From NCBI GenBank assembly GCA_017408485.1, contig JAFQUM010000001.1, forward strand, positions 1 to 54,712: a stretch of DNA of 54,712 nt. Reading direction: 5' to 3'. Each line of letters opens with the position of its first letter. Position 1 is the stretch's first letter. Below the pieces are notes generated by a model that had not been told where the DNA came from, did no database searches, and saw nothing but the letters and a program-made list of their open reading frames with translations. Both the position numbers and the translations under genes were made by a program. Source of the DNA: Clostridia bacterium. Its GTDB lineage: Bacteria > Bacillota > Clostridia > Oscillospirales > Butyricicoccaceae. Below are positions 32,887 to 40,201 of this stretch, in pieces.

Positions 32887-33656
32887 TGGTAACCAAAAGA
32901 ATAATACCCTGCCTTGATGTCCGTGACGGAATGGTGGTCAAGGGCAAAAACTTTTTAGGCATTCGAGAAATTGCCGACCCCGTAGAGCTTGCCCGTTTCT
33001 ATAACGATAGCGGCGCAGACGAGCTTGTTTTTTATGATATAACCGCATCTGCCGAGGGCAGAGGACTCTTTACCGACGTGCTTGAGCGTGTTGCACGGGA
33101 GGTGTTCATCCCTCTCACTGTTGGTGGAAGTATAAACACAGTTGCAGATTTTGACCGCGTTCTCAAATGCGGCGCCGACAAGGTCAGCGTCAACTCGGGT
33201 GCTATCCGCAACCCTCAGCTTATAACTGACGGAGCTAAGCGTTACGGAAGTCAGTGCGTGGTTCTCAGTATGGATATCAAGCGTGTTGATGGGCAGTTCC
33301 GTCTCTTTGCCAAGGGCGGTAGAGAGGACACGGGCATTGATGCCATCGAATGGGCGCGACAAGGCATCGCGCGCGGCGCGGGCGAGCTTGTTGTAAATTC
33401 CATCGATACCGACGGCGTCCGCGGCGGCTTTGACATTGAGCTGCTTGAAAAAATATGCGCTTTCTCCACCGTTCCCGTCATTGCATCGGGCGGCGCGGGA
33501 AATATGGAGCATTTTCTCGATCTGTTTAAAAAGATTCCCAACATCGATGCAGGTCTTGCGGCATCCATTTTCCACCTGAAAGAGGTTGCCATCAACGACT
33601 TGAAAAAATACCTGAGTGAAAACGGCATAGAAATGAGGCTTAAATATGATAGATAA
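32886..33656 (+). CDS. hisF: Imidazole glycerol phosphate synthase, cyclase subunit
   Basis: A 256-residue barrel homologous to HisA. IIPCLDVRDGMVVKGKNF with catalytic Asp near 11, LVFYDITASAEGR, VGGSINTVADFDRVL, GADKVSVNSGAIRNP, and the second catalytic Asp in NSIDTDGVRGGFD near 173 are all present. It closes the imidazole ring and releases AICAR. It overlaps hisIE by 11 bp. Confidence 0.97.
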   Translation: MVTKRIIPCLDVRDGMVVKGKNFLGIREIADPVELARFYNDSGADELVFYDITASAEGRGLFTDVLERVAREVFIPLTVGGSINTVADFDRVLKCGADKVSVNSGAIRNPQLITDGAKRYGSQCVVLSMDIKRVDGQFRLFAKGGREDTGIDAIEWARQGIARGAGELVVNSIDTDGVRGGFDIELLEKICAFSTVPVIASGGAGNMEHFLDLFKKIPNIDAGLAASIFHLKEVAINDLKKYLSENGIEMRLKYDR

Positions 33657-34284
33657 ATTAAAGTTTGACGAAAAAGGTTTGATTCCCGCAGTCGTGCAGG
33701 ATCATTTTACGGGTAAGGTGCTTACTGTTGCCTATATGAACCGCGAAAGCCTTGAGATCAGCATCAAAGAGGGAATGACATGCTTCTGGTCCCGTTCCCG
33801 TCAGGAACTGTGGCGCAAGGGCGAAACCAGCGGAAACCGTCAGCATATCGTTTCCATCACCGCCGATTGTGACTATGATGCATTAGTCGTTCGCGTCATC
33901 AAAGACGGCCCTGCATGCCATCTTGGCACGGATAGCTGCTTTAATACAAAGATTTTTGAAAGCGACACCCCTGAGTTTTCCCTTGACGGACTCTATGAGC
34001 TGCTCCAAGGCAGAAAGACCGAGGGAAAAGAAGGCTCCTACACCACTTATCTCTTTAGCAAGGGTAAGGAAAAGATTCTCAAAAAGGTTGGCGAAGAATG
34101 TACAGAAGTGGTCATAGGCGCAATGAAGGATAGCCGCGAGGAGACCATCTACGAGATATCCGACCTTGCCTATCACGTAATGGTGCTTATGGTAGAAATG
34201 GGCATCAGCCTCAACGATATCCGTGCTGAATTGGCATCTCGCCACATTGTAGATAAAAAGGTCAAACAAGAAACCATGAAGTGA
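33646..34284 (+). CDS. hisIE: Bifunctional phosphoribosyl-AMP cyclohydrolase/phosphoribosyl-ATP pyrophosphatase
   Basis: A 212-residue fusion. The HisI part (about 1-110) has AYMNRESL, FWSRSRQELWRKGETSGNRQHI and the Cys/Asp metal site near DCDYDALVV and CHLGTDSCF. The HisE part (about 120-205) has LFSKGKEKILKKVGEECTEVVIGAMKD and EISDLAYHVMVLMVEMG. It carries out steps 2 and 3 of histidine synthesis and ends the operon. No phosphatase gene follows; the next 462 bp are noncoding. Confidence 0.97.
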   Translation: MIDKLKFDEKGLIPAVVQDHFTGKVLTVAYMNRESLEISIKEGMTCFWSRSRQELWRKGETSGNRQHIVSITADCDYDALVVRVIKDGPACHLGTDSCFNTKIFESDTPEFSLDGLYELLQGRKTEGKEGSYTTYLFSKGKEKILKKVGEECTEVVIGAMKDSREETIYEISDLAYHVMVLMVEMGISLNDIRAELASRHIVDKKVKQETMK

Positions 34285-34310
34285 ATTTTTGACGCTTTTG
34301 CCCTGTAGCG

Positions 34311-34540
34311 GCGTTATTGCTCCTTTGCTGTACACAAAGTACAGCTGCAGTCGCAAACCTTGCTACATAACAAAATCGCCTAAAAATTGGCTCGGCGCGT
34401 TGATGTGCAAATAGCACACCGTCAGTCGTAAACATTGTCAATAAGCAAAATAGCTCCAAAAACGGCTCGGCGGTTTGCTGTGAACAGAGCACAGCGGCAG
34501 TCGCAAACCTTGCGTTAATGCCAAAATCGCCTAAAAAGTA
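34311..34540. repeat. Noncoding 75-bp tandem repeat, three copies
   Basis: The motif cagtcg lies at 34348, 34423 and 34498, exactly 75 bp apart. caaaat followed by tcgcc/agctc and an A-run lies at 34371, 34446 and 34522. Each copy has a hairpin at the same place: GCTGTAC/GTACAGC in copy 1 (34328-34346), TGTGC/GCACA in copy 2, GCTGTG/CACAGC in copy 3. The stems are kept while their sequences change. The array lies between hisIE and a terminator. Reading frames across it lack ribosome sites. Confidence 0.88.
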
Positions 34541-34552
34541 TAAACATACCCC

Positions 34553-34598
34553 GCCACACTCGGCTTCCCTTGTCAGGGGAGCCGTGTTTGTTTTTAAA
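34553..34598 (+). terminator. Probable terminator beyond the histidine operon
   Basis: acactcggcttccct folds onto aggggagccgtgt with one bulge and one mismatch, followed by ttgttttt. Confidence 0.78.
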
Positions 34599-34639
34599 AA
34601 ACTGAGGGGTAGTTTTCCCTTGTTTTTTCTTTTTGCTTA

Positions 34640-34668
34640 TTGTATACAGTTCGGGGTTGTGATAAAAT
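34640..34668 (+). promoter_or_regulatory. Promoter of the phosphohexomutase gene
   Basis: TTGTAT (34640-34645) and TAAAAT (34663-34668) are 17 bp apart. Confidence 0.7.
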
Positions 34669-34746
34669 ACAGATATAGTGATGGTCTGCGTCGGACATAT
34701 AACGGCGAGGACAAAGAGAAAAAGGAAAAATCGGGAGGTTTTTACT

Positions 34747-36252
34747 ATGGACTACAAAAAGCTTCAAAACGGAAGCGATATCCGTGGTGTTGCGCTTGAG
34801 GGTATCGAGGGTCAGAGCGTTAATCTGACCGAAGATGTTTGTAAAAATATAGGCCGTGGCTTTGCTCTTTGGCTTAGCAAAAAATGCGGCAAAAAAGACG
34901 GCCTGCGTGTTGCAGTGGGCAGAGATTCCCGCCTTTCGGGCGAGACCTTGGCAAACTGGATATGCAGTGAAATGGCAGCTCAGGGCATTTGCGTTACCGA
35001 TTTCGGTATGGCAAGCACACCCGCTATGTTTATGGCAACTGTCACCGAGGGCTACAGCTATGATGGTACCGTAATGATCACTGCAAGCCATCTGCCCTTC
35101 AACCGCAACGGCTTTAAGTTTTTTACCGCGCAGGGCGGATTGGAAAAGAGCGATATCAAGGCAATACTGGAATATGCTGAAGGCACCGAGCAGACGGGCG
35201 TTGCTCCCGCAAGCATTGAAAAGGGTGCATTTATGGATACATATGCCGCCATTTTGGTTGATAAGGTTCGCGCTGCAACGGGTGAAGAAAAGCCCCTCAA
35301 CGGCTTCAAGGTAGTTGTCGATGCTGGCAATGGCGCGGGCGGCTTCTATGCAAGCAAGGTTCTTGATGTGCTTGGCGCAGACACCAATGGAAGCCGTTAT
35401 TTAGACCCCGACGGAAGTTTCCCCAACCACATTCCCAACCCCGAAAATAAAGAAGCTATGGAAAGCATCACCCAGGCGGTCAAGGAAACCGGCGCCGACC
35501 TTGGAATCATCTTTGATACCGATGTTGACCGCGCAGGAGCTGTCCTTTCCGACGGAAGCGAGCTTAATCGCAACCGCATAATCGCTATGCTTGCGGCGAT
35601 CCTCCTCCGTGAGCATCCCGGTACGACAATCGTTACCGACTCCATCACCTCCACAGGTCTTGCAAAGTTTATTGCCGCTCGCGGCGGTGTGCATCTCCGC
35701 TTTAAGCGCGGTTACCGCAATGTTATAAATGAATCCATCCGCCTGAATAATGAGGGCAAGGACAGTCAGCTTGCAATCGAGACCTCGGGTCACGGCGCAC
35801 TTAAGGAAAACTATTTCCTCGACGATGGCGCATATCTTGTCACCAAGCTTATCATTGAGCTTGCCCGCGGTAAGAAGGAGGGCTACACCCTCGAGTCCCT
35901 CATTGCTGACCTTGAAGAGCCCGCCGAAGGCACCGAGGTCAGAATGAACATTCTCCTTGAAGACTTCAAGACTTACGGTCAAAAGGTCATCGACGAGCTG
36001 ACCGCCTATGCCGAGAAGAAGGAAGGATGGAGCCTTGCTCCCGATAACTTTGAAGGTGTTCGCGTAAATCTCGGTAGTGACCACGGCAACGGCTGGTTCT
36101 TGCTGAGACTGTCGCTTCACGATCCTCTGCTTCCTCTCAACATCGAAAGCGACGAGAAGGGCGGAGTCAAAAAGATAGCAAGTGAGCTGTATTCCTTCCT
36201 TGCAAAATATGACAGCCTCGACACCTCAGGCCTTAAAAATATAGCTGAATAA
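34747..36252 (+). CDS. Phosphomannomutase/phosphoglucomutase-family enzyme
   Basis: Starts at ATG 34747 behind GGGAGG, 501 residues; longer in-frame readings lie in the leader. An alpha-D-phosphohexomutase. GRDSRLSG near 58, the phosphoserine loop MITASHLPFNRNGFKF near 112 (Ser in ASH; Leu replaces the usual Asn of TASHNP), the Mg-binding DTDVDRAG near 256, the sugar-binding ETSGHGA near 346 and a phosphate-binding C-terminal domain (GSDHGNGWFLLRLS). It interconverts 1- and 6-phosphates of glucose or mannose. ManB, Pgm and GlmM cannot be separated safely. The gene is monocistronic. Confidence 0.93.
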   Translation: MDYKKLQNGSDIRGVALEGIEGQSVNLTEDVCKNIGRGFALWLSKKCGKKDGLRVAVGRDSRLSGETLANWICSEMAAQGICVTDFGMASTPAMFMATVTEGYSYDGTVMITASHLPFNRNGFKFFTAQGGLEKSDIKAILEYAEGTEQTGVAPASIEKGAFMDTYAAILVDKVRAATGEEKPLNGFKVVVDAGNGAGGFYASKVLDVLGADTNGSRYLDPDGSFPNHIPNPENKEAMESITQAVKETGADLGIIFDTDVDRAGAVLSDGSELNRNRIIAMLAAILLREHPGTTIVTDSITSTGLAKFIAARGGVHLRFKRGYRNVINESIRLNNEGKDSQLAIETSGHGALKENYFLDDGAYLVTKLIIELARGKKEGYTLESLIADLEEPAEGTEVRMNILLEDFKTYGQKVIDELTAYAEKKEGWSLAPDNFEGVRVNLGSDHGNGWFLLRLSLHDPLLPLNIESDEKGGVKKIASELYSFLAKYDSLDTSGLKNIAE

Positions 36253-36260
36253 AATGGATA

Positions 36261-36306
36261 AAAAATAACCATCAGCATTACCATTAATGCTGACGGTTAT
36301 TTTTGT
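36261..36306. terminator. Bidirectional terminator
   Basis: aaaataacc-a-tcagcatta pairs with taatgctga-c-ggttattttt, with a single internal mismatch. Confidence 0.9.
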
Positions 36307-36316
36307 TTGTTATGAA

Positions 36317-36772
36317 TTAAACATACTTCTCAAATTGTTCTTCGCAATATTTATATCGTGTGAGATGTCCAGCCATATTCGTACATCTATTATAGTTCCT
36401 ACAATTGGAGCAAAGACATAATAATTTTTCAACATATTCAATGACAGATGGTGGCTTTTCGGGAAATAATTTATAAATATCCAAGCAACACTCTAATAAT
36501 TCCTTTGAAAAATCTGGATTTTCCATTGATTTCAATATGTCTTCGTCCGTTAGTTTGGAATTGTGAATGGCAGTTGCGACTTTTTCGACTTGTTCTTTGC
36601 TATAATTAAAATTGAAACTATTAGAGCAAAACAATTTAAGCCCTACGCTCCAAATATCATAAATGAATCTTTCCATAAACTTAATATAGTCGTTGTGAGC
36701 CATATTATGATTTGACGCTTCTTTGTCTATTATATAGTTCAAAATAGAAACATCTATATTGGTTTTTTGCAT
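36317..36772 (-). CDS. Unknown protein with a C-terminal cysteine cluster
   Basis: A 151-residue soluble protein, mostly helical by composition. The C-terminal ~45 residues carry a cluster of cysteines, LCLCSNCRNYNRC followed by a later CEEQ, which could bind a metal. It is the third gene of an AT-rich operon and starts 2 bp after the stop of the XRE regulator. I recognise no family. Base composition is clearly more AT-rich than the flanking metabolic genes, which suggests transfer. Confidence 0.7.
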   Translation of the reverse strand: MQKTNIDVSILNYIIDKEASNHNMAHNDYIKFMERFIYDIWSVGLKLFCSNSFNFNYSKEQVEKVATAIHNSKLTDEDILKSMENPDFSKELLECCLDIYKLFPEKPPSVIEYVEKLLCLCSNCRNYNRCTNMAGHLTRYKYCEEQFEKYV

Positions 36773-36774
36773 AC

Positions 36775-36990
36775 TTAGTCCTCCTGAAAATAAAACATAT
36801 CTTCAAAACTACAGTTTAAAGCTATGCACAATAATGCAGCAAGATACGCGGTTGGGCAAAATTGACCTGTTTCAATTGAGCTGATAGTGTTTTTTGAGGT
36901 TCCTACTTTTTCGGCAAGCTGAGATTGGGTTAGTTTTGCTAAAGTACGATATTCTTTTAATCTATTTTTTAACTTAAGATGTGAGTTCAT
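36775..36990 (-). CDS. XRE-family HTH regulator
   Basis: ATG 36990 overlaps the stop of the preceding gene (ATGA), 71 residues. A classical Cro/CI helix-turn-helix: NRLKEYRTLAKLTQSQLAEKVGTSKNTISSIETGQFCPT, continuing to LCIALNCSFEDMF. The form is that of small stand-alone regulators (about 65-75 residues) that usually control their own operon. An 11-bp direct repeat around the operon promoter is a likely operator. Confidence 0.93.
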   Translation of the reverse strand: MNSHLKLKNRLKEYRTLAKLTQSQLAEKVGTSKNTISSIETGQFCPTAYLAALLCIALNCSFEDMFYFQED

Positions 36991-37307
36991 ATAATCACCC
37001 GCCAAATAGATATAGCAACCAAGATCACCGAGACAATCAAGAAGATAATACCAAGTATTACAGATAATCTTTTTTTTATTTTAATCCCCTCAAATGTTAG
37101 TTGTGATCCTAAGATGGTTGCAATAATCGAAAGGAGCCGAATATCAATTGACTTATTTACTACATAATCAAGAATTATTAGTAAAAGTGACACAAATATA
37201 GCGCATAACTGAGAGAGCATTATGCTTCTTGAAAAAATGTTGTTTTCGAATTCAGTACCTTTATACTTGTTTTCTTTTGCATATTTTAGAATTTGCTCTT
37301 TATCCAT
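36987..37307 (-). CDS. Small membrane protein of DUF6442 type
   Basis: ATG 37307 lies behind GGAAGGTGG; 106 residues. A charged N-terminus (MDKEQILKYAKENKYKGTEFENN) precedes three hydrophobic helices (about 31-48, 55-70, 80-104). This matches, as I recall, the DUF6442 family, which in Clostridia and Bacilli is commonly encoded beside a small XRE regulator, as here. Function unknown. It is the first gene of the three-gene module. Confidence 0.78.
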   Translation of the reverse strand: MDKEQILKYAKENKYKGTEFENNIFSRSIMLSQLCAIFVSLLLIILDYVVNKSIDIRLLSIIATILGSQLTFEGIKIKKRLSVILGIIFLIVSVILVAISIWRVII

Positions 37308-37317
37308 AGAAGCCACC

Positions 37318-37368
37318 TTCCAAGTTTTATTGTATTATAATTATAACATTCCAAGTTTTCTTTGTCAA
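37318..37368 (-). promoter_or_regulatory. Consensus promoter and operator-like direct repeat of the XRE module
   Basis: On the minus strand TTGACA (37368-37363) and TATAAT (37345-37340) are 17 bp apart, a perfect sigma-A promoter. A perfect 11-bp direct repeat TTCCAAGTTTT (plus-strand reading) lies at 37318-37328 and 37349-37359, one copy in the -35/-10 spacer and one just before the ribosome site, 31 bp apart. Binding by the module's own XRE protein is inference. Confidence 0.78.
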
Positions 37369-37426
37369 TCAAATTTTATGAATAATAAAAGAGTTGAGAT
37401 TTGGAAAAGCCAGATTAGTGTAAGCG

Positions 37427-37540
37427 TATGGGGGTCCGGGGGCTGGAGCCTCTGCGAAGTTTGGAGCCCCCGGGGGTTTTGCCGACTTTTGCCCACAAAA
37501 GTCGGGCGTGGGAGCGGGGCCGCAACAGCCCGAAGCATAT
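37427..37540. repeat. GC-rich palindromic repeat element
   Basis: A sharply GC-rich island in AT-rich DNA. ggggtccgggggct pairs imperfectly with ggagcccccggggg, and gccgacttttg-cccac-aaaagtcgggc is a second stem. Such ggggtccgggggc...gcccccgggg elements recur in many Clostridia genomes and often create spurious reading frames. The rest of 37369-37650 shows no gene. Confidence 0.65.
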
Positions 37541-37649
37541 CAAAATATAATTTATATTGAGAGGTATTTGATGTGTTTCTCTGAGGAACTCTTTATATAA
37601 TTTTATTGCCTGCTTTGTATCTACAATAAGTATGGCATAATTTTAACAA

Positions 37650-37684
37650 AAAAGAGCAAGAATGATATCATTCTTGCTCTTTTA
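37650..37684 (-). terminator. Terminator of the TIM-barrel/ligase operon
   Basis: aaagagcaagaatga pairs perfectly with tcattcttgctcttt, followed by T residues on the minus strand. Confidence 0.9.
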
Positions 37685-37693
37685 ATATTCACC

Positions 37694-40201
37694 TTACGCG
37701 GTTTCGATTGCGGCGTCTTTCTGCAGACCAAGCTTTTTGACTGCATCCTCACGCATCTTGTATTTCAGTATCTTACCTGCGGCATTCATGGGGAAGGAGT
37801 CAACAAAGTCAACATAGCTGGGCACTTTGTGCTTTGCCATATTGTTGTAGACATAATCCTTGACTTCCTTTTCGGTCATAGTCTCGCCCTGCTTAAGAAC
37901 GATACAAGCCATGATCTCTTCGCCAAACTGAGCGGAGGGAACACCGATGACCTGAACATCCTTTATTTTGGGATGGGTATAAAGGAACTCTTCGATCTCC
38001 TTGGGGTAGATGTTTTCACCGCCGCGGATGATCATATCCTTAAGTCTGCCGGTAATACGGAAGTTACCCTCGGGAGTGCGGCAAGCAAGGTCGCCTGTGT
38101 GCAGCCAGCCCTCCGCGTCGATAGTGGAGGAGGTTGCATCGGGCATTTTGTAATAGCCCTTCATCAGGTTATAGCCGCGGGCAACGAACTCGCCGTTTAC
38201 ACCATCGGGGCACTCTTCGCCGGTTTCGGGGTCGACTATCTTGCACTCGATCTCAGGCAGAGGTCTGCCGACTGTTGCAACACGGACCTCCAATGGATCG
38301 TCGGTGGAACTCATAGTACAGCCGGGGGAGGACTCGGTCTGACCGAAAACGATAGTGATCTCCTTCATATTCATCTTTTCGACGACATCCTTCATAACCG
38401 AGATGGGACAGGGTGAACCCGCCATAATTCCGGTACGCATATAGCTGAAATCATCGGGGTTGAAGTCCTTATGCTCAAGCAATGCTATAAACATAGTGGG
38501 AACACCGTGGAAGCAGGTAATGCGCTCCTGCTTGATGCAAGCCAAAGATGATTTGGGGGAGAAATAGGGAATGGGGGAAAGCATTGCACTGTGTGTCATT
38601 GCGGCGGTCATAGCGAGAACCATTCCGAAGCAATGGAACATAGGCACCTGGATCATCATACGGTCGGCGGTGGACAAATCCATTCTGTCGCCTATACACT
38701 TACCGTTGTTGACGATATTGCGGTGGGTCAGCATAACGCCCTTGGGAAATCCGGTGGTGCCCGAGGTGTACTGCATATTACATACATCGTCGGGGTGCAC
38801 CTTGGATGCCAGACGATAGACCTCATCCTTGGGAACCTGAGCGGAGAAGGACAGAGCATCCTGCCAGGTCAGGCAACCCTTCTGCTTGGATTCAAGGGTG
38901 ATGATATGACGAAGGAAGGGCAGACGCTTGCAGTGCAAGGGCTTGAAGGCATCCTGATACTGCAGCTCGGGGCATAGCTCCTTCATAATAGAAACATAGT
39001 TACTGTCGCGGTAGCTGTCGCACATAACAAGGGTGTGAACATCAGCCTGACGAAGCAGATATTCAGCCTCGCGGATCTTGTAGGCGGTGTTCATGGTTAC
39101 CAAAACAGCGCCCAGTTTAACTGTTGCCCAGAAGGAGATATACCACTGGGGCAGATTGGTGCTCCACACTGCAACCTTATCTCCCGCCTTGACACCCAAA
39201 GCCACCAAAGCGCGGGCGAAGGTGTCAACATCCTCACGGAATTCTTCATAGGTGCGGGTATAGTTAAGAGTAGTAAAACGGAAAGCGTACTGATTGGGGA
39301 AGGTCTCAACCAACTGATCAAGCACCTGAGAGAAGGTCATATCCAGCAGAACATCCTTCTGCCATATAAACTTTCCATCGCCCCGCTTGTTGTCATAAAG
39401 TCTGCGGCTGTCACGGCTACTGTCGTCATAGCTTTCCATTACGCTTGCATATTGAGGAAGAATAATATCGGTGTCGGTGATGCCGATATCCTCGGGTGCG
39501 CGGCAAAGGGAGATATGTCCCTTATAGTCAATAGAGCGCAGTGCAACTAATATCTTGTCAATGGGCAGTGTGCCTTCACCCATCAGGCAATATACGGGAC
39601 CCGATTCACCCTTCTCGGAATCGCAGATGCGAACGTGCTGGACATAAGCGCCCAGACTCTGAATGGACTTATTGGGGGTCTCGCCCTTATAGTAATGAGG
39701 ATCGTGAAGATTCCACAGAGCGGCAAGATTATCGGAAGCAAAGCGGTCAAGCATAGTGCAGATGCGGGATGTATCTGCATATATTCCCGTGGTCTCAACA
39801 AGCAGAATAATGTTGGACTGTACTGCGGTGGGCAGCAACTGACCGATTATTGTAACAAGGCGCGCTTCATCCTCATCTGCTTTGACCTCTATACCGAGGC
39901 AAACATTGGGAATCTGCAAAAGGCTTGCAAGATGAATGCATTCACGGGCATCGGCAAGGGCGCTTTCAATACTGCCCTTTGCAACATTGACGGTAATGCA
40001 GGGGCATTCCATATTATGCTCGTTGAGGAAACGGACAAACTTGCGTCTGTTTCCACCCGCATTAGCACCCTCCAGCAGGGGAGAGGCTTCAACCTTTGAG
40101 TAGTGCAGTTCAACACCACTCATATCCATTTCGGCCGCAGTTTTGCAGGCGTCACTCCAAGAGAGTGTGGGCCATCCGCCGGTATAAAAACTCAGTTTCA
40201 T
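37694..40201 (-). CDS. Fusion of a sugar-isomerase-like TIM barrel and an acyl-CoA synthetase
   Basis: An 835-residue two-domain protein. Residues 1-255 are an AP-endonuclease-2/xylose-isomerase-like barrel with the metal-ligand pattern intact: Glu136 in VETTG, Asp167 and His169 in NLHDPHY, His189 in QHVRICD and Glu209 in MGEG. Residues ~285-830 are an AMP-binding ligase: P-loop YTSGTTGFPKG at 478-488, FGQTESSPG, TGDL, GRLKDMIIRGGENIYPKEIEE and the catalytic Lys region NAAGKILKYKMRE. The ligase part resembles medium/long-chain or aryl acyl-CoA synthetases. I know of no standard pathway that joins these two activities in one chain. The start overlaps the stop of the LeuA-like gene (ATGA). Confidence 0.88.
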   Translation of the reverse strand: MKLSFYTGGWPTLSWSDACKTAAEMDMSGVELHYSKVEASPLLEGANAGGNRRKFVRFLNEHNMECPCITVNVAKGSIESALADARECIHLASLLQIPNVCLGIEVKADEDEARLVTIIGQLLPTAVQSNIILLVETTGIYADTSRICTMLDRFASDNLAALWNLHDPHYYKGETPNKSIQSLGAYVQHVRICDSEKGESGPVYCLMGEGTLPIDKILVALRSIDYKGHISLCRAPEDIGITDTDIILPQYASVMESYDDSSRDSRRLYDNKRGDGKFIWQKDVLLDMTFSQVLDQLVETFPNQYAFRFTTLNYTRTYEEFREDVDTFARALVALGVKAGDKVAVWSTNLPQWYISFWATVKLGAVLVTMNTAYKIREAEYLLRQADVHTLVMCDSYRDSNYVSIMKELCPELQYQDAFKPLHCKRLPFLRHIITLESKQKGCLTWQDALSFSAQVPKDEVYRLASKVHPDDVCNMQYTSGTTGFPKGVMLTHRNIVNNGKCIGDRMDLSTADRMMIQVPMFHCFGMVLAMTAAMTHSAMLSPIPYFSPKSSLACIKQERITCFHGVPTMFIALLEHKDFNPDDFSYMRTGIMAGSPCPISVMKDVVEKMNMKEITIVFGQTESSPGCTMSSTDDPLEVRVATVGRPLPEIECKIVDPETGEECPDGVNGEFVARGYNLMKGYYKMPDATSSTIDAEGWLHTGDLACRTPEGNFRITGRLKDMIIRGGENIYPKEIEEFLYTHPKIKDVQVIGVPSAQFGEEIMACIVLKQGETMTEKEVKDYVYNNMAKHKVPSYVDFVDSFPMNAAGKILKYKMREDAVKKLGLQKDAAIETA

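Noticed and set aside
34262..34492. Minus-strand frame of 76 codons across the region after hisIE
   Set aside because: It reads through the 75-bp noncoding repeat, lacks a ribosome site and starts inside a hairpin.
34311..34540. CRISPR array
   Set aside because: There are repeats with 75-bp period, but no constant 24-40 bp repeats with unique spacers. The whole unit is repeated and no cas genes are near.
37222..37560. 112-codon plus-strand frame ending in a VWGSGGW...SPRGFCRL segment
   Set aside because: It crosses the XRE promoter and the GC-rich palindrome. This translated pattern is a known artefact of that repeat type.
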